Shown here in pieces: positions 1 through 8,488 of a stretch of DNA of 64,000 nt (the first letter of the stretch is position 1; every line of letters begins with the position of its first letter). Under the pieces are notes generated by a model, which saw only the letters and a list, made by a program, of their open reading frames with translations, did not search any database and had not been told where the DNA came from. Both the position numbers and the translations under genes were made by a program. Source of the DNA: Desulfosediminicola ganghwensis (GTDB lineage Bacteria > Desulfobacterota > Desulfobulbia > Desulfobulbales > Desulfocapsaceae). The stretch lies in the NCBI RefSeq assembly GCF_005116675.2, contig NZ_CP050699.1:4335001-4399000 (forward strand), in the 5' to 3' direction.

Positions 1-850
<850 letters not shown>

Positions 851-955
851 CTTTTGATTAAATACAACTACTACTACCCTACTATTCGATTATCGATTTT
901 TAGTGGGAGTTATCATGATTCATGGTAAAACCCGCAGCCGAAATACCACAGTTTT

Positions 956-1069
<114 letters not shown>

Positions 1070-1080
1070 TTCTTTATACA

Positions 1081-1119
1081 AAAGCCCCGATCAGATTATT
1101 TCTGGTCGGGGCTTTTTGT
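1081..1119 (+). terminator. Rho-independent terminator of the rrn operon
   Basis: The stem AAAGCCCCGATCAGA pairs with TCTGGTCGGGGCTTT around a 5-nt loop and is followed by TTGTTG. It sits 11 nt after the 5S gene. Confidence 0.92.
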
Positions 1120-1241
1120 TGTGTAAATTGCGATTGAGCACTGGTCTGAGGGTAAAAGCCAGAAGTAAAACGTAAAGCGTTCTTAAACACTTCTCACTTC
1201 TCCCCTCCCCCTATCTGTTCACGACCAAAATGTTTTTCTAC

Positions 1242-1515
1242 AGTCATAGCGAAGAGGCTCCACCCATTCCCATCACGAACACGGAAGTTTCCTGAAAAGT
1301 TCACCCCTTCGGTCGAGTCGATATGGCGCCGCTCGCTGCGTCGCTTGCGAGCCCGGTATATAGCCATATTACCGGGCTCACGTCTCCTTACCAGCAGCAC
1401 CATCCCAACCCGTGAACTTCTCTCAGGATCAGCTCTCGAAGTCTGCCTGCGGTCACTTATCAATCGCCGATGGCACTGCATGGGAGACTGTGTGGGAGAG
1501 TAGGTCGCCGCCGAT
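1242..1515 (+). pseudogene. Second 5S rRNA copy, split by an insertion
   Basis: Bases 1242-1290 repeat the 5' part of the intact 5S gene (GTCATAGCGAAGAGGCTCCACCC onward). Bases 1468-1515 repeat its 3' half, and the flank TTCTTTATACAAAAGCCCCGAT after it is almost identical to that of the first copy. About 177 nt of unrelated sequence separates the halves, so no functional 5S RNA can form. The copy keeps its own terminator. Confidence 0.85.
1291..1427. repeat. Small inverted-repeat element inside the broken 5S copy
   Basis: The left edge CCTGAAAAGTTCAC (1291-1304) is the imperfect inverse of GTGAACTTCTCTCAGG (1412-1427). A 10-bp hairpin (GAGCCCGGTA / TACCGGGCTC) lies at 1350-1380. There is no coding capacity. 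Its left 38 bp recurs after the third 5S fragment at 1671. It resembles a MITE or a palindromic REP-type element, but I do not recognise the family. Confidence 0.55.
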
Positions 1516-1524
1516 TCTTTATAC

Positions 1525-1565
1525 AAAAGCCCCGATTAGATTCATTCCAATCGGGGCTTTTGTTT
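1525..1565 (+). terminator. Second rrn-type terminator
   Basis: AAAAGCCCCGATT pairs with AATCGGGGCTTTT around an 11-nt loop. It is a diverged copy of the terminator after the intact 5S gene and was duplicated with the 3' half of 5S. Confidence 0.88.
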
Positions 1566-1619
1566 TCGAACGTCCAAAGCCCCCTCTCCCCTATCTTTCA
1601 CAACCAAAAATATTTTTTG

Positions 1620-1708
1620 TAGTGATAGCGAAGAGGCTCCAGGCGTTCCCATCACGAACGCAAAAGTTTCCTGAACTGTTCACCACTTCGTTCGAATCGA
1701 TATGGCAC
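1620..1708 (+). pseudogene. Third 5S fragment (5' part) joined to the element's left end
   Basis: GTGATAGCGAAGAGGCTCCAGGCGTTCCC at 1621 on is a worn copy of the 5S 5' half. It is followed by CCTGAACTGTTCACCACTTCG, the left edge of the element found in the second 5S copy. The module ends where IS3-like sequence begins, so the 3' half of 5S was lost or never copied. Confidence 0.7.
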
Positions 1709-1779
1709 ACTCAGAAATGGGTGCGGAAAATTGGACAGATCGTTAAGGTCGAGTCAAAACATTCGAGAGGACTTCACTT

Positions 1780-2295
1780 ATGAGACAGCGAAGAAATTTT
1801 TCTGCAGAATTCAAAGCAAAGCTTGCCCTTCAAGCATTAACTGGAGAATCAACGCTTGTTGAACTTTCCATGAATAGGTGTTCATGCGAACATGATTACC
1901 AGGTGGAAAAGACAGGGCCAGCTAAGCATTTGTCGCCAATGCGAATTGCTCCGTCTCAAACGGTCCACATTTTACTACAAACCCAAGGGCGAAAGTGTAG
2001 AAAATCGTGAGCTGATCCTGCCGATAGACGCCCAGTTTCTCGAGACACCTTTTTATGGCACACGGCAAATGAGACGCCACCTGCGAAATCTCAGGTACTC
2101 CCTTGGACGACGCAGAGTGAAGCGGCTTATGCGAAAAATTGGACTGGTAGCTATATATCAAAAAACACGAACCAGCACAGCCCACGCGGCTCACAAGAAA
2201 CAACCATACCTATCGAGAGGGCTGAAAATCGACAGGTATGGTGTACAGACATTACCCATATCACGATACCACGAGGGCCACCTTAATCATACCCC
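1780..2295 (+). pseudogene. Degenerate IS3-family transposase (orfA/orfB remnants)
   Basis: The first 30 codons (MRQRRNFSAEFKAKLALQAL) are a typical IS3 OrfA N terminus. The frame then shifts to VHANMITRWKRQ, which continues OrfA, and jumps directly into OrfB sequence with FYYKPKGES, ETPFYGTRQMRRHL and LMRKIGLVAIYQK. A further shift near 2236 (DRQVWCTDITHI in another frame) and early truncation follow. The catalytic DDE core is missing, so the element is dead. Confidence 0.85.
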
Positions 2296-2332
2296 GATCC
2301 TGTCCAATGAGCCGGGACCACTTCTCAGGTCG

Positions 2333-2401
2333 TCCCAGATTCCACATCCAACGTCCCACATCCAACGTCCCACGTCCAACCTCCAACTTCCAACCTCCAA
2401 C
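2333..2401. repeat. Low-complexity tandem repeat, period about 9-10
   Basis: Units of the form TCCAACGTCCCACA and CTCCAACTTCCAAC repeat about seven times with drift. There are no unique spacers between units, so it is not a CRISPR array. It lies just after the dead IS3 copy. Confidence 0.75.
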
Positions 2402-3211
2402 GCCCCCTCTCACCTGCCGTTTCTCCATGTATTATAATTTTGAACTCAGCAATTTCGATCAGTTTCAGGAAATTATGCATGTAATCTATTGTTTTTTTGG
2501 GCCATTTAATGCTTGTAAATTAGCCAACCATCCCTCTCTGCTCAATGGACTTCATCATTTAAGCAAAAGAGGCCATCATTCCCTGAACAATTCCTTTTCA
2601 CCAAAAACACCCTGCAAAATATCCTGATAATTAACAATTCTTCTATCAAATTGATGTGCCAGATGAATAAAATGCACATTACGCCCAACCGCAATGACAC
2701 CTATTTTGTCTACTCCCTACACCTTAAAAATTTTTTTTATATTTTTTTGATTGTTAAAATTCGTAACCACGGCAGATAATTGTCTTCCACCTTCCATCAC
2801 GCCACCCTCACAACCTAACCGTTTACATCGCCCCTCAAGGATAAACATTTATCCACAATATCGTGTTGTTGATTCCGGCTTGTCTAACTTGTGTGACACC
2901 TTTACTATCGTTATCTATTAGATAAAAGGTATCAATTCACCTTATGAAGCCTTAACATAGTACTGATTGTAAGTGAAAATCGCTCGTAGCAAGATCTCTA
3001 AAAAGGTTGCCAGTCTTTTGAGGTTTCGCTAAGATCGAATCGTTCCGGTTCAAGGGGATCTGACCCTTAAATTATAATTGCTGTTTTTTTAATGAAGCAC
3101 AGTGGCTAACAGGATTTTCATACACCTTTGTCTATGTGTCCCGTTATCCTTTAAGCTATAGTACGTCCTTCAAGAGCATCATTCGATCCCCCCACTCTAA
3201 CGGAGTAAGAG
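2402..3211. other. Intergenic stretch without a supported gene
   Basis: This AT-rich region of about 800 bases shows no convincing coding sequence. A 46-codon minus-strand stretch around 2590-2730 (GVDKIGVIAVGRN...) reads like a gene remnant but has no start or recognised family. One perfect DnaA box (TTATCCACA) is at 2849-2857. The segment just before 3212 must hold the promoter of the cytochrome/rnf operon, but I cannot identify it with confidence. Confidence 0.5.
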
Positions 3212-3688
3212 ATGAAAGAGAAAGCTGTAGGATTATCTGCGCCCAGGAAAGACGATGTTGAAGCAAAGAGTCCTTTAATGGAACGCTCTCATATCAAAAA
3301 GGATACCTATTTTAACTGCTGGTGCCCTCATTGCGACAAAGCTCTCAACGAAGAGGGCAAGGCCGTCTTCCAAATTGTTAACAGCCGTGGAGAAACCGGT
3401 ATCAGCAGGGTTACTCCCTCCCTCAACGTTCTTGATCGAGAAAGTAATATTCATGTCGAGGACGATGAAGAACTGACTGATGTTCTCTGCCCTCACTGTA
3501 ACACGTCACTTATTGAACCGGACCAACTCTGCAAAGAGGACGGGTGCAAGCTCGTTAAATTCAATGTCTCGGTTTCCAATTCGATAAAATTGAAACTCTT
3601 GCTCTGTGTCCGCCGGACGTGCCGCTGGTACACGATGAGCGAGGAAGACAACGAACGACTTATTTTAAGGGATAGTCATGAGTGGTAG
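3212..3688 (+). CDS. Cys-rich zinc-ribbon-like protein preceding the rnf operon
   Basis: This 158-residue protein has no signal peptide or membrane segment, so it is probably cytoplasmic. It carries paired cysteines in four places: CWCPHC near residue 36, CPHC near 95, CKEDGC near 109 and CVRRTC near 132. The spacing suggests two treble-clef or zinc-ribbon metal sites. The start is set by GGAG six bases upstream. Its 3' end overlaps the octahaem cytochrome gene by 11 nt, so the two are translationally linked. I do not recognise the family. A role in assembling or regulating the cytochrome/Rnf module is inferred from position only. Confidence 0.8.
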   Translation: MKEKAVGLSAPRKDDVEAKSPLMERSHIKKDTYFNCWCPHCDKALNEEGKAVFQIVNSRGETGISRVTPSLNVLDRESNIHVEDDEELTDVLCPHCNTSLIEPDQLCKEDGCKLVKFNVSVSNSIKLKLLLCVRRTCRWYTMSEEDNERLILRDSHEW

Positions 3689-4310
3689 CCACAGGAAGCG
3701 TAGGAACTGGATACGATCACTAACGGTCGTGACAATTATTGCCGGGGCCGGGGCCGTTTTGAGCGGTTTTGTCCCTAACGAACCTGCTGAAACAAATAGA
3801 CTCTATTTGCAAAGCAGCGCAGGTGCAGTTTTGTTTGATCACAGCAAACACAGCAGTAACGCAGAGTCATGTGCTGTTTGTCATCATGAACTTTATAGCG
3901 CCGAGCCTGTCACTGCATGCATCGAATGTCATGATGAAGGGTTTTCCGCCGATGATGTCAGCCATGACCGACTCAAGGAAATCCACAGTCGCGACTGCTC
4001 TACCTGTCACGAACAAAACAGTGACAACGTCGAAGCAATTTCCTGCAGAGAGTGCCATCCCGGCGCTCAGCAGAGTGAACCGGATTCAATCAGCTGTACA
4101 GAATGTCACGATGATGATTATTCGCCGGAAATCATGGAGCACGATGAGTATCTTGAAATAGAAGAACATACCTGTCTGGGATGTCATTCTCCAGGTACAA
4201 TCTCTGAGGTATTTCATTTAAATTGTTCTAACTGCCATCTTGAGACCGCTCCAGACAGATTCGCCACCGATAGTGGAGAAGTGTCATGCGGTGCATGCCA
4301 CTTACGATGA
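3678..4310 (+). CDS. Octahaem c-type cytochrome of the rnf operon
   Basis: The 210-residue protein has an N-terminal basic-hydrophobic segment (about residues 11-30) that acts as a signal or anchor, placing the rest in the periplasm. Eight CXXCH motifs (CAVCH, CIECH, CSTCH, CRECH, CTECH, CLGCH, CSNCH, CGACH) can each bind a covalent haem, and extra histidines may serve as distal ligands. Multihaem cytochromes encoded next to rnfC are known in Desulfovibrio and in Methanosarcina acetivorans, where they pass electrons between Rnf and periplasmic partners. The same role is inferred here. The gene starts inside the preceding gene and ends 10 nt before rnfC. Confidence 0.93.
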   Translation: MSGSHRKRRNWIRSLTVVTIIAGAGAVLSGFVPNEPAETNRLYLQSSAGAVLFDHSKHSSNAESCAVCHHELYSAEPVTACIECHDEGFSADDVSHDRLKEIHSRDCSTCHEQNSDNVEAISCRECHPGAQQSEPDSISCTECHDDDYSPEIMEHDEYLEIEEHTCLGCHSPGTISEVFHLNCSNCHLETAPDRFATDSGEVSCGACHLR

Positions 4311-4320
4311 GGAATTTATA

Positions 4321-5655
4321 ATGCAGGGACTGCTGAAATTATTCAAGAAAAAGCCAATGCTTAAGGCTTTGACAAACTATGATCCTGAGATTCGCCAGGT
4401 TCCTGATCCCGATCGGGTAGTCATCCCCATCGAGTATCCTGGCAGGGTTCGATATCAGCCCACAGTTGCAATAGATGACGTAGTACGCAAAGGACAGGTT
4501 ATCGCAAAATCCCCTATTGGAAACTGTCTCTGTGCCTCTATCAGCGGTACAGTCAAAGACATTACCAGTATCTGGACAGCTCAGAGCTACCATTCTCCAG
4601 CCATTATCATTGAGGGTAATGGAGAAGAGCCCATAGATCCCGAGGAACTCTTTGCGAGTACCGCGGCCGCCTCTTCAACAGATGATTATGAAATCGCGCT
4701 GAAACGTCTTCGTACCGCAGGCGTCGCTCCGCCCTGGTCCATGTCCGGGCGCGAATACAGTGATGACGATGAGGTAATTCCCGCTTTGCCGCCAATCAAG
4801 GCCTTCATCGTTACGGGTGTCCGCCAGGAGCCAACCATTGTCACCTCGCAAATTCTTCTGGAGCAACATGCTGACAAAGTGGCTGAAGGACTTCAACGGA
4901 TAGGTGCACTGCTCCCCGGTGCCCGTGTATGCATGACTCTACCCCAGCAGTTCCGCTCCTGGGCATGGCAGAAATTTGCGGACATTGCCGAACTTGAATT
5001 CATTCCTCAACATTATTCAGGGCGCATCGAGCGTGATATCGTCTCCAAAATTGTGGGTCAGAGAATACCGAACCGTGAAAGCTACAGGTACCACGGAATA
5101 GCAGTACTTGATGTCGAGTTTTTACTCGCCATGGTTGACGCTCTTAATGGAAAGTCATCACTCACCCAGAAATGTGTCACCATCAGCGGCCCCGATATCG
5201 AGCAGGCTATTACAGTTCGTTTTCCATTGGGCAGTTCCATCGCCCATATACTTACCAGCCAGGGCTTGAATCCTTCAGATTATTCCCGGCACGTGGTTGG
5301 CGGCCCAATGATGGGATTTGCCCAGTATACTGACTCGACACCGCTCACCTATAACAACGGTATCTATCTCATTACCGAGGATCTCTCACCTTTCGATAGC
5401 ATCGCCCCTTGTATCAACTGTGGTAGATGCGCCCGTGCCTGTCCAGAAAACATCCAGGTACATCTGGTGAACAGAATGATAGAGTTCGGACAAATCCAGG
5501 AAGCAAAGAACTATCACCCGGAAGCTTGCCACGAGTGTGGGCTCTGCGCCGGCGTATGTCCTGCAGAGAGACCAATCGTTCAGCTCCTCCATTTCTGCAA
5601 TCACGAAATGGTTCACGGTGAGCGTTACAACTGGATTACGGGAGACAACCAATGA
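4321..5655 (+). CDS. rnfC: Rnf electron transport complex subunit C
   Basis: RnfC is the peripheral NADH/flavin and Fe-S subunit of the ion-translocating ferredoxin:NAD+ oxidoreductase. The 444-residue product shows the family layout: an N-terminal barrel-sandwich region, a central Rossmann/SLBB part, and two [4Fe-4S] motifs, C364-x2-C367-x2-C370-x3-C374 and C403-x2-C406-x2-C409-x3-C413. The ATG at 4321 is preferred over upstream starts because they lie within the cytochrome gene; GAGG lies upstream. The stop overlaps the rnfD start (ATGA). Confidence 0.97.
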   Translation: MQGLLKLFKKKPMLKALTNYDPEIRQVPDPDRVVIPIEYPGRVRYQPTVAIDDVVRKGQVIAKSPIGNCLCASISGTVKDITSIWTAQSYHSPAIIIEGNGEEPIDPEELFASTAAASSTDDYEIALKRLRTAGVAPPWSMSGREYSDDDEVIPALPPIKAFIVTGVRQEPTIVTSQILLEQHADKVAEGLQRIGALLPGARVCMTLPQQFRSWAWQKFADIAELEFIPQHYSGRIERDIVSKIVGQRIPNRESYRYHGIAVLDVEFLLAMVDALNGKSSLTQKCVTISGPDIEQAITVRFPLGSSIAHILTSQGLNPSDYSRHVVGGPMMGFAQYTDSTPLTYNNGIYLITEDLSPFDSIAPCINCGRCARACPENIQVHLVNRMIEFGQIQEAKNYHPEACHECGLCAGVCPAERPIVQLLHFCNHEMVHGERYNWITGDNQ

Positions 5656-6647
5656 AAGAAATACAATCGTTCCAACAGCAGTCTCCTCCAGAGACACACA
5701 TGCTTGATGTTGCCGTGGGCCCCCACTATCGGCTTGGCAGCGGACTGGCGGAAATCTACCAGCGCTGGGTTGTTGCCCTCGTACCCGCCATGCTCGCCAG
5801 TGTATATTATTTTGGCCCTGCTGCCGTGCGCATCTTCGGCCTATGCGTTCTTTTCTCGGTTCTCATCGATCTGGTATCAGAAAAGCTCGCTCCTTCCCGG
5901 GATCTTACCTCCAACTGGAGCAGCGTTAGCCTGGGACTGCTCCTCGCATTCATGATGCCCCTCAACGCGTCATGGTGGCTGGTTCTCATCGGTTGTCTGG
6001 TCATGATCGGGATAGGCAAAAAATTCTTTGGCGGAGTAGGAGCCTACCCTGCTCAGCCCGCAGTTCTTGCGTTGGCTGTTCTGCATCTTTCCTGGCCTGC
6101 CCGGATGGATCACACAGCCGCCCTCAAAGATCTCGACTGGTCAGTTACCATGGTCGAACCTCTGAGACTGTTGAAGTCCATGGGAGCCGGGGCAGAGTCT
6201 TACTACAGTTCACTCGATCTTCTGGTCGGCCGGCAGATAGCAGGCACAGCAGAGGGGATGGTGCTGTTTATTCTTATAGGCGGAATATTTCTGCTTGCAC
6301 TGCGTGAAATCCAGTGGCAATTACCAGCAGGTTTCCTGATCGGTCTGTTAACTACCGCGGCCCTGCTGCATAAGACCAATCCCGAACTCTTCGCAAGCCC
6401 TGCATTTTACCTGCTGAGCGGAGGTACAGTATTCATGGGATTTTTCCTCCTTACAGACCACACCACCTCACCCGTAAACAAACTGCCTCTTTTTCTTTAC
6501 GGTGTTCTTGCCGGTGTGTTACTGATTCTCGTCCGGGGGTACTCCAAACATGTTGACGGCATCGTCTTCGCCGTGCTGCTGGCCAATCTCTGCGCACCTC
6601 TGCTCGATATGATCAAACCGAAAGTCAAGGGGGCTAAAAATGTCTGA
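5652..6647 (+). CDS. rnfD: Rnf electron transport complex subunit D
   Basis: RnfD is an integral membrane subunit that carries a covalently bound FMN and helps form the ion pathway. The 331-residue product has about nine to ten hydrophobic segments. It contains the characteristic late motif FLLTDHTTSPV, close to the flavinylation region of RnfD/NqrB proteins. Its start overlaps rnfC by 4 nt and its end overlaps rnfG by 8 nt, so the genes are tightly coupled. Confidence 0.96.
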   Translation: MKEIQSFQQQSPPETHMLDVAVGPHYRLGSGLAEIYQRWVVALVPAMLASVYYFGPAAVRIFGLCVLFSVLIDLVSEKLAPSRDLTSNWSSVSLGLLLAFMMPLNASWWLVLIGCLVMIGIGKKFFGGVGAYPAQPAVLALAVLHLSWPARMDHTAALKDLDWSVTMVEPLRLLKSMGAGAESYYSSLDLLVGRQIAGTAEGMVLFILIGGIFLLALREIQWQLPAGFLIGLLTTAALLHKTNPELFASPAFYLLSGGTVFMGFFLLTDHTTSPVNKLPLFLYGVLAGVLLILVRGYSKHVDGIVFAVLLANLCAPLLDMIKPKVKGAKNV

Positions 6648-7239
6648 GATAGTACGCATGGTGGTGGTGCTCTCCCTGATTGCCGGGTTCTGCTCTGCCG
6701 CCCTCACCGCAGCCAACGTCAAGCTCGCACCCAAAATAGAGGAACAGACCGATCTCTATGTGAGGGGTCCCGCACTTGAGCGACTCTTTAACAAACCTGC
6801 CAAGGAAGTACTGGGTAATAAAGTGGTCATGGAGTTGAACGAGCAAGAGATCCCAGTATTTTTCACCATAAAGGATCAAAAGGTTTCCACAATTGCCGTT
6901 GAGGCCATTGGCAAAGGCGGTTACGGCGGGGACCTCAAACTGATGATCGGTATTGACCTCGCCGCCGAACGCATGACAGGCATGGAGGTGGTCAGCCACA
7001 GCGAGACCCCAGGCCTTGGAGCCAGAATCGAAGAAATTACTTTCAGGAAACAATGGCAAGACTTACCGACGGACAGCCCCATAGCACTCACAGCTGACGG
7101 TGGCCAGATCGATGCCATCAGCGGCGCTTCATTTACATCAGGCGCTGCGGTGAGAGGTACCAACGAAGTAATAAACTATGTACGTGACTACAGAGATGAG
7201 ATCATTCAAGCGATCTCCAAGCTTCAAAAGGATGCGTAG
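6640..7239 (+). CDS. rnfG: Rnf electron transport complex subunit G
   Basis: RnfG is a membrane-anchored periplasmic flavoprotein. The 199-residue product has one N-terminal transmembrane helix (about residues 5-25) followed by an FMN-binding domain. The flavinylation motif appears as SGASFTSGAA near residue 160, where the threonine should carry FMN. The motif normally reads SGAT/S-x-T, so it is intact. The gene is separated from rnfE by 2 nt. Confidence 0.96.
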   Translation: MSEIVRMVVVLSLIAGFCSAALTAANVKLAPKIEEQTDLYVRGPALERLFNKPAKEVLGNKVVMELNEQEIPVFFTIKDQKVSTIAVEAIGKGGYGGDLKLMIGIDLAAERMTGMEVVSHSETPGLGARIEEITFRKQWQDLPTDSPIALTADGGQIDAISGASFTSGAAVRGTNEVINYVRDYRDEIIQAISKLQKDA

Positions 7240-7241
7240 CT

Positions 7242-7859
7242 ATGGCTGAGAAACTTCAACAAACACTTACTGCCGGACTTTGGAAGAGAATACCACCCTT
7301 TCGCCTGGTGCTTGGATTATGTCCATCACTGGCGGTTACCATGTCCGCAGAGAACGGATTCGGTATGGGCCTCGCAACCGCCTTTGTACTGATCCTCTCC
7401 AATGGTGCTATTTCCGCGTTACGCAATATCATCCCCAGCAAGGTGCGTATCGCTTCATACATCGTCATTATTGCAACACTGGTCTCAATCGTTGAGATCA
7501 TTATGAAAGCGTATTTTTTCCCTCTTTCCGAACAGCTCGGCATCTACATTCCCCTGATCGTCGTTAACTGCATCGTTCTCGGTCGGGCGGAAGGGTTCGC
7601 ATCCAAAAATCCTCCGTTCAACTCGATGGTCGACGGCTTAAGTGTCGGCGCAGGATATGCCCTGTCACTGACCCTTATCGGTTCTGTCCGCGAGATCTTC
7701 GGTGCCGGAACCTGGTTTGGATTGCCAGTCTTTGGTGAAGCTTTCGAGCCAATGACTTTTCTTGTATCAGCGCCAGGTGCCTTTGTTACCATCGGGTCCC
7801 TGCTCGCTCTCCAAAACCTCTTCTCCCGCTGGCGCGGCGAGAAGTTTATACAGGGATAA
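7242..7859 (+). CDS. rnfE: Rnf electron transport complex subunit E
   Basis: This 205-residue protein is one of two related six-helix membrane subunits of Rnf (RnfA and RnfE). It shows the family signatures LGLCPSLAV near the N terminus and VVNCIVLGRAEGFASKN near residue 115; the cysteines in these half-helices hold an intramembrane Fe-S cluster shared with RnfA. It lies between rnfG and rnfA. Confidence 0.97.
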   Translation: MAEKLQQTLTAGLWKRIPPFRLVLGLCPSLAVTMSAENGFGMGLATAFVLILSNGAISALRNIIPSKVRIASYIVIIATLVSIVEIIMKAYFFPLSEQLGIYIPLIVVNCIVLGRAEGFASKNPPFNSMVDGLSVGAGYALSLTLIGSVREIFGAGTWFGLPVFGEAFEPMTFLVSAPGAFVTIGSLLALQNLFSRWRGEKFIQG

Positions 7860-7873
7860 GGGGGATAACAGCT

Positions 7874-8446
7874 ATGGACCTTATTTATCTTGCTATTTCA
7901 GCAACTTTCGTCAACAACATTCTGTTGGCCCAATATTTAGGCAACTGCCCGTTTCTTGGTGTTTCCAAAAAACTTGAAACGGCCATGGGTATGGCGGCGG
8001 CAATCGTCTTCGTGACACTGCTTGCCTCCATTTTCACCTGGTCGGTTTTCACCTATGTTCTCCAGCCGTATGATCTGGAATTCCTGAAGACGCTGAGCTT
8101 CATCCTGATCATCGCCTCACTGGTTCAGCTGGTGGAAATCATCTTAAAGAAAAAGAGTCGAACACTCTACAATGCGTTGGGAGTCTACCTGCCCCTGATC
8201 ACCACGAACTGTGCTGTCATGGGTGTGGCTCTGCTCATCGCCAAAAATGAAATGGGGTTTGTAAATATGCTGGTCTTTTCAACGACCAGCGCCCTTGGTT
8301 ATGGCCTGGCCCTGATCTTGTTTGCCGGCATTCGTGTACGGCTGCAAATCTCTGCTGTGCCGCATTCATTACAAGGCACAGCTATCGCGCTGGTAACAGC
8401 GGGAATCATGGCTTTGGCTTTTATGGGCTTTCAAGGAATGGCCTAA
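7874..8446 (+). CDS. rnfA: Rnf electron transport complex subunit A
   Basis: This 190-residue protein has six membrane helices and is the paralogue of RnfE. Landmark sequences are NNILLAQYLGNCPFLGVSKK near the start and LPLITTNCAVMGVALL near residue 115; the two cysteines contribute to the intramembrane cluster between RnfA and RnfE. GGGG at 7859-7863 is a plausible ribosome binding site. A 42-nt gap separates it from rnfB. Confidence 0.97.
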   Translation: MDLIYLAISATFVNNILLAQYLGNCPFLGVSKKLETAMGMAAAIVFVTLLASIFTWSVFTYVLQPYDLEFLKTLSFILIIASLVQLVEIILKKKSRTLYNALGVYLPLITTNCAVMGVALLIAKNEMGFVNMLVFSTTSALGYGLALILFAGIRVRLQISAVPHSLQGTAIALVTAGIMALAFMGFQGMA

Positions 8447-8488
8447 GTTGCCCGGTTATAACCTAACAGGGAATTAAGGAGAATTATT

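Noticed and set aside
2333-2401. Tandem repeats as a CRISPR array
   Set aside because: The units are about 10 bp, have no unique spacers, and no cas genes are near.
2590-2730. Minus-strand 46-codon stretch as a gene
   Set aside because: It lacks a start and a recognised family; at most it is a remnant, so it is only mentioned in the intergenic entry.
2849-2857. Perfect DnaA box TTATCCACA as a sign of a replication origin
   Set aside because: Only one box is visible, with no cluster, AT-rich unwinding repeats, or dnaA/dnaN neighbours.
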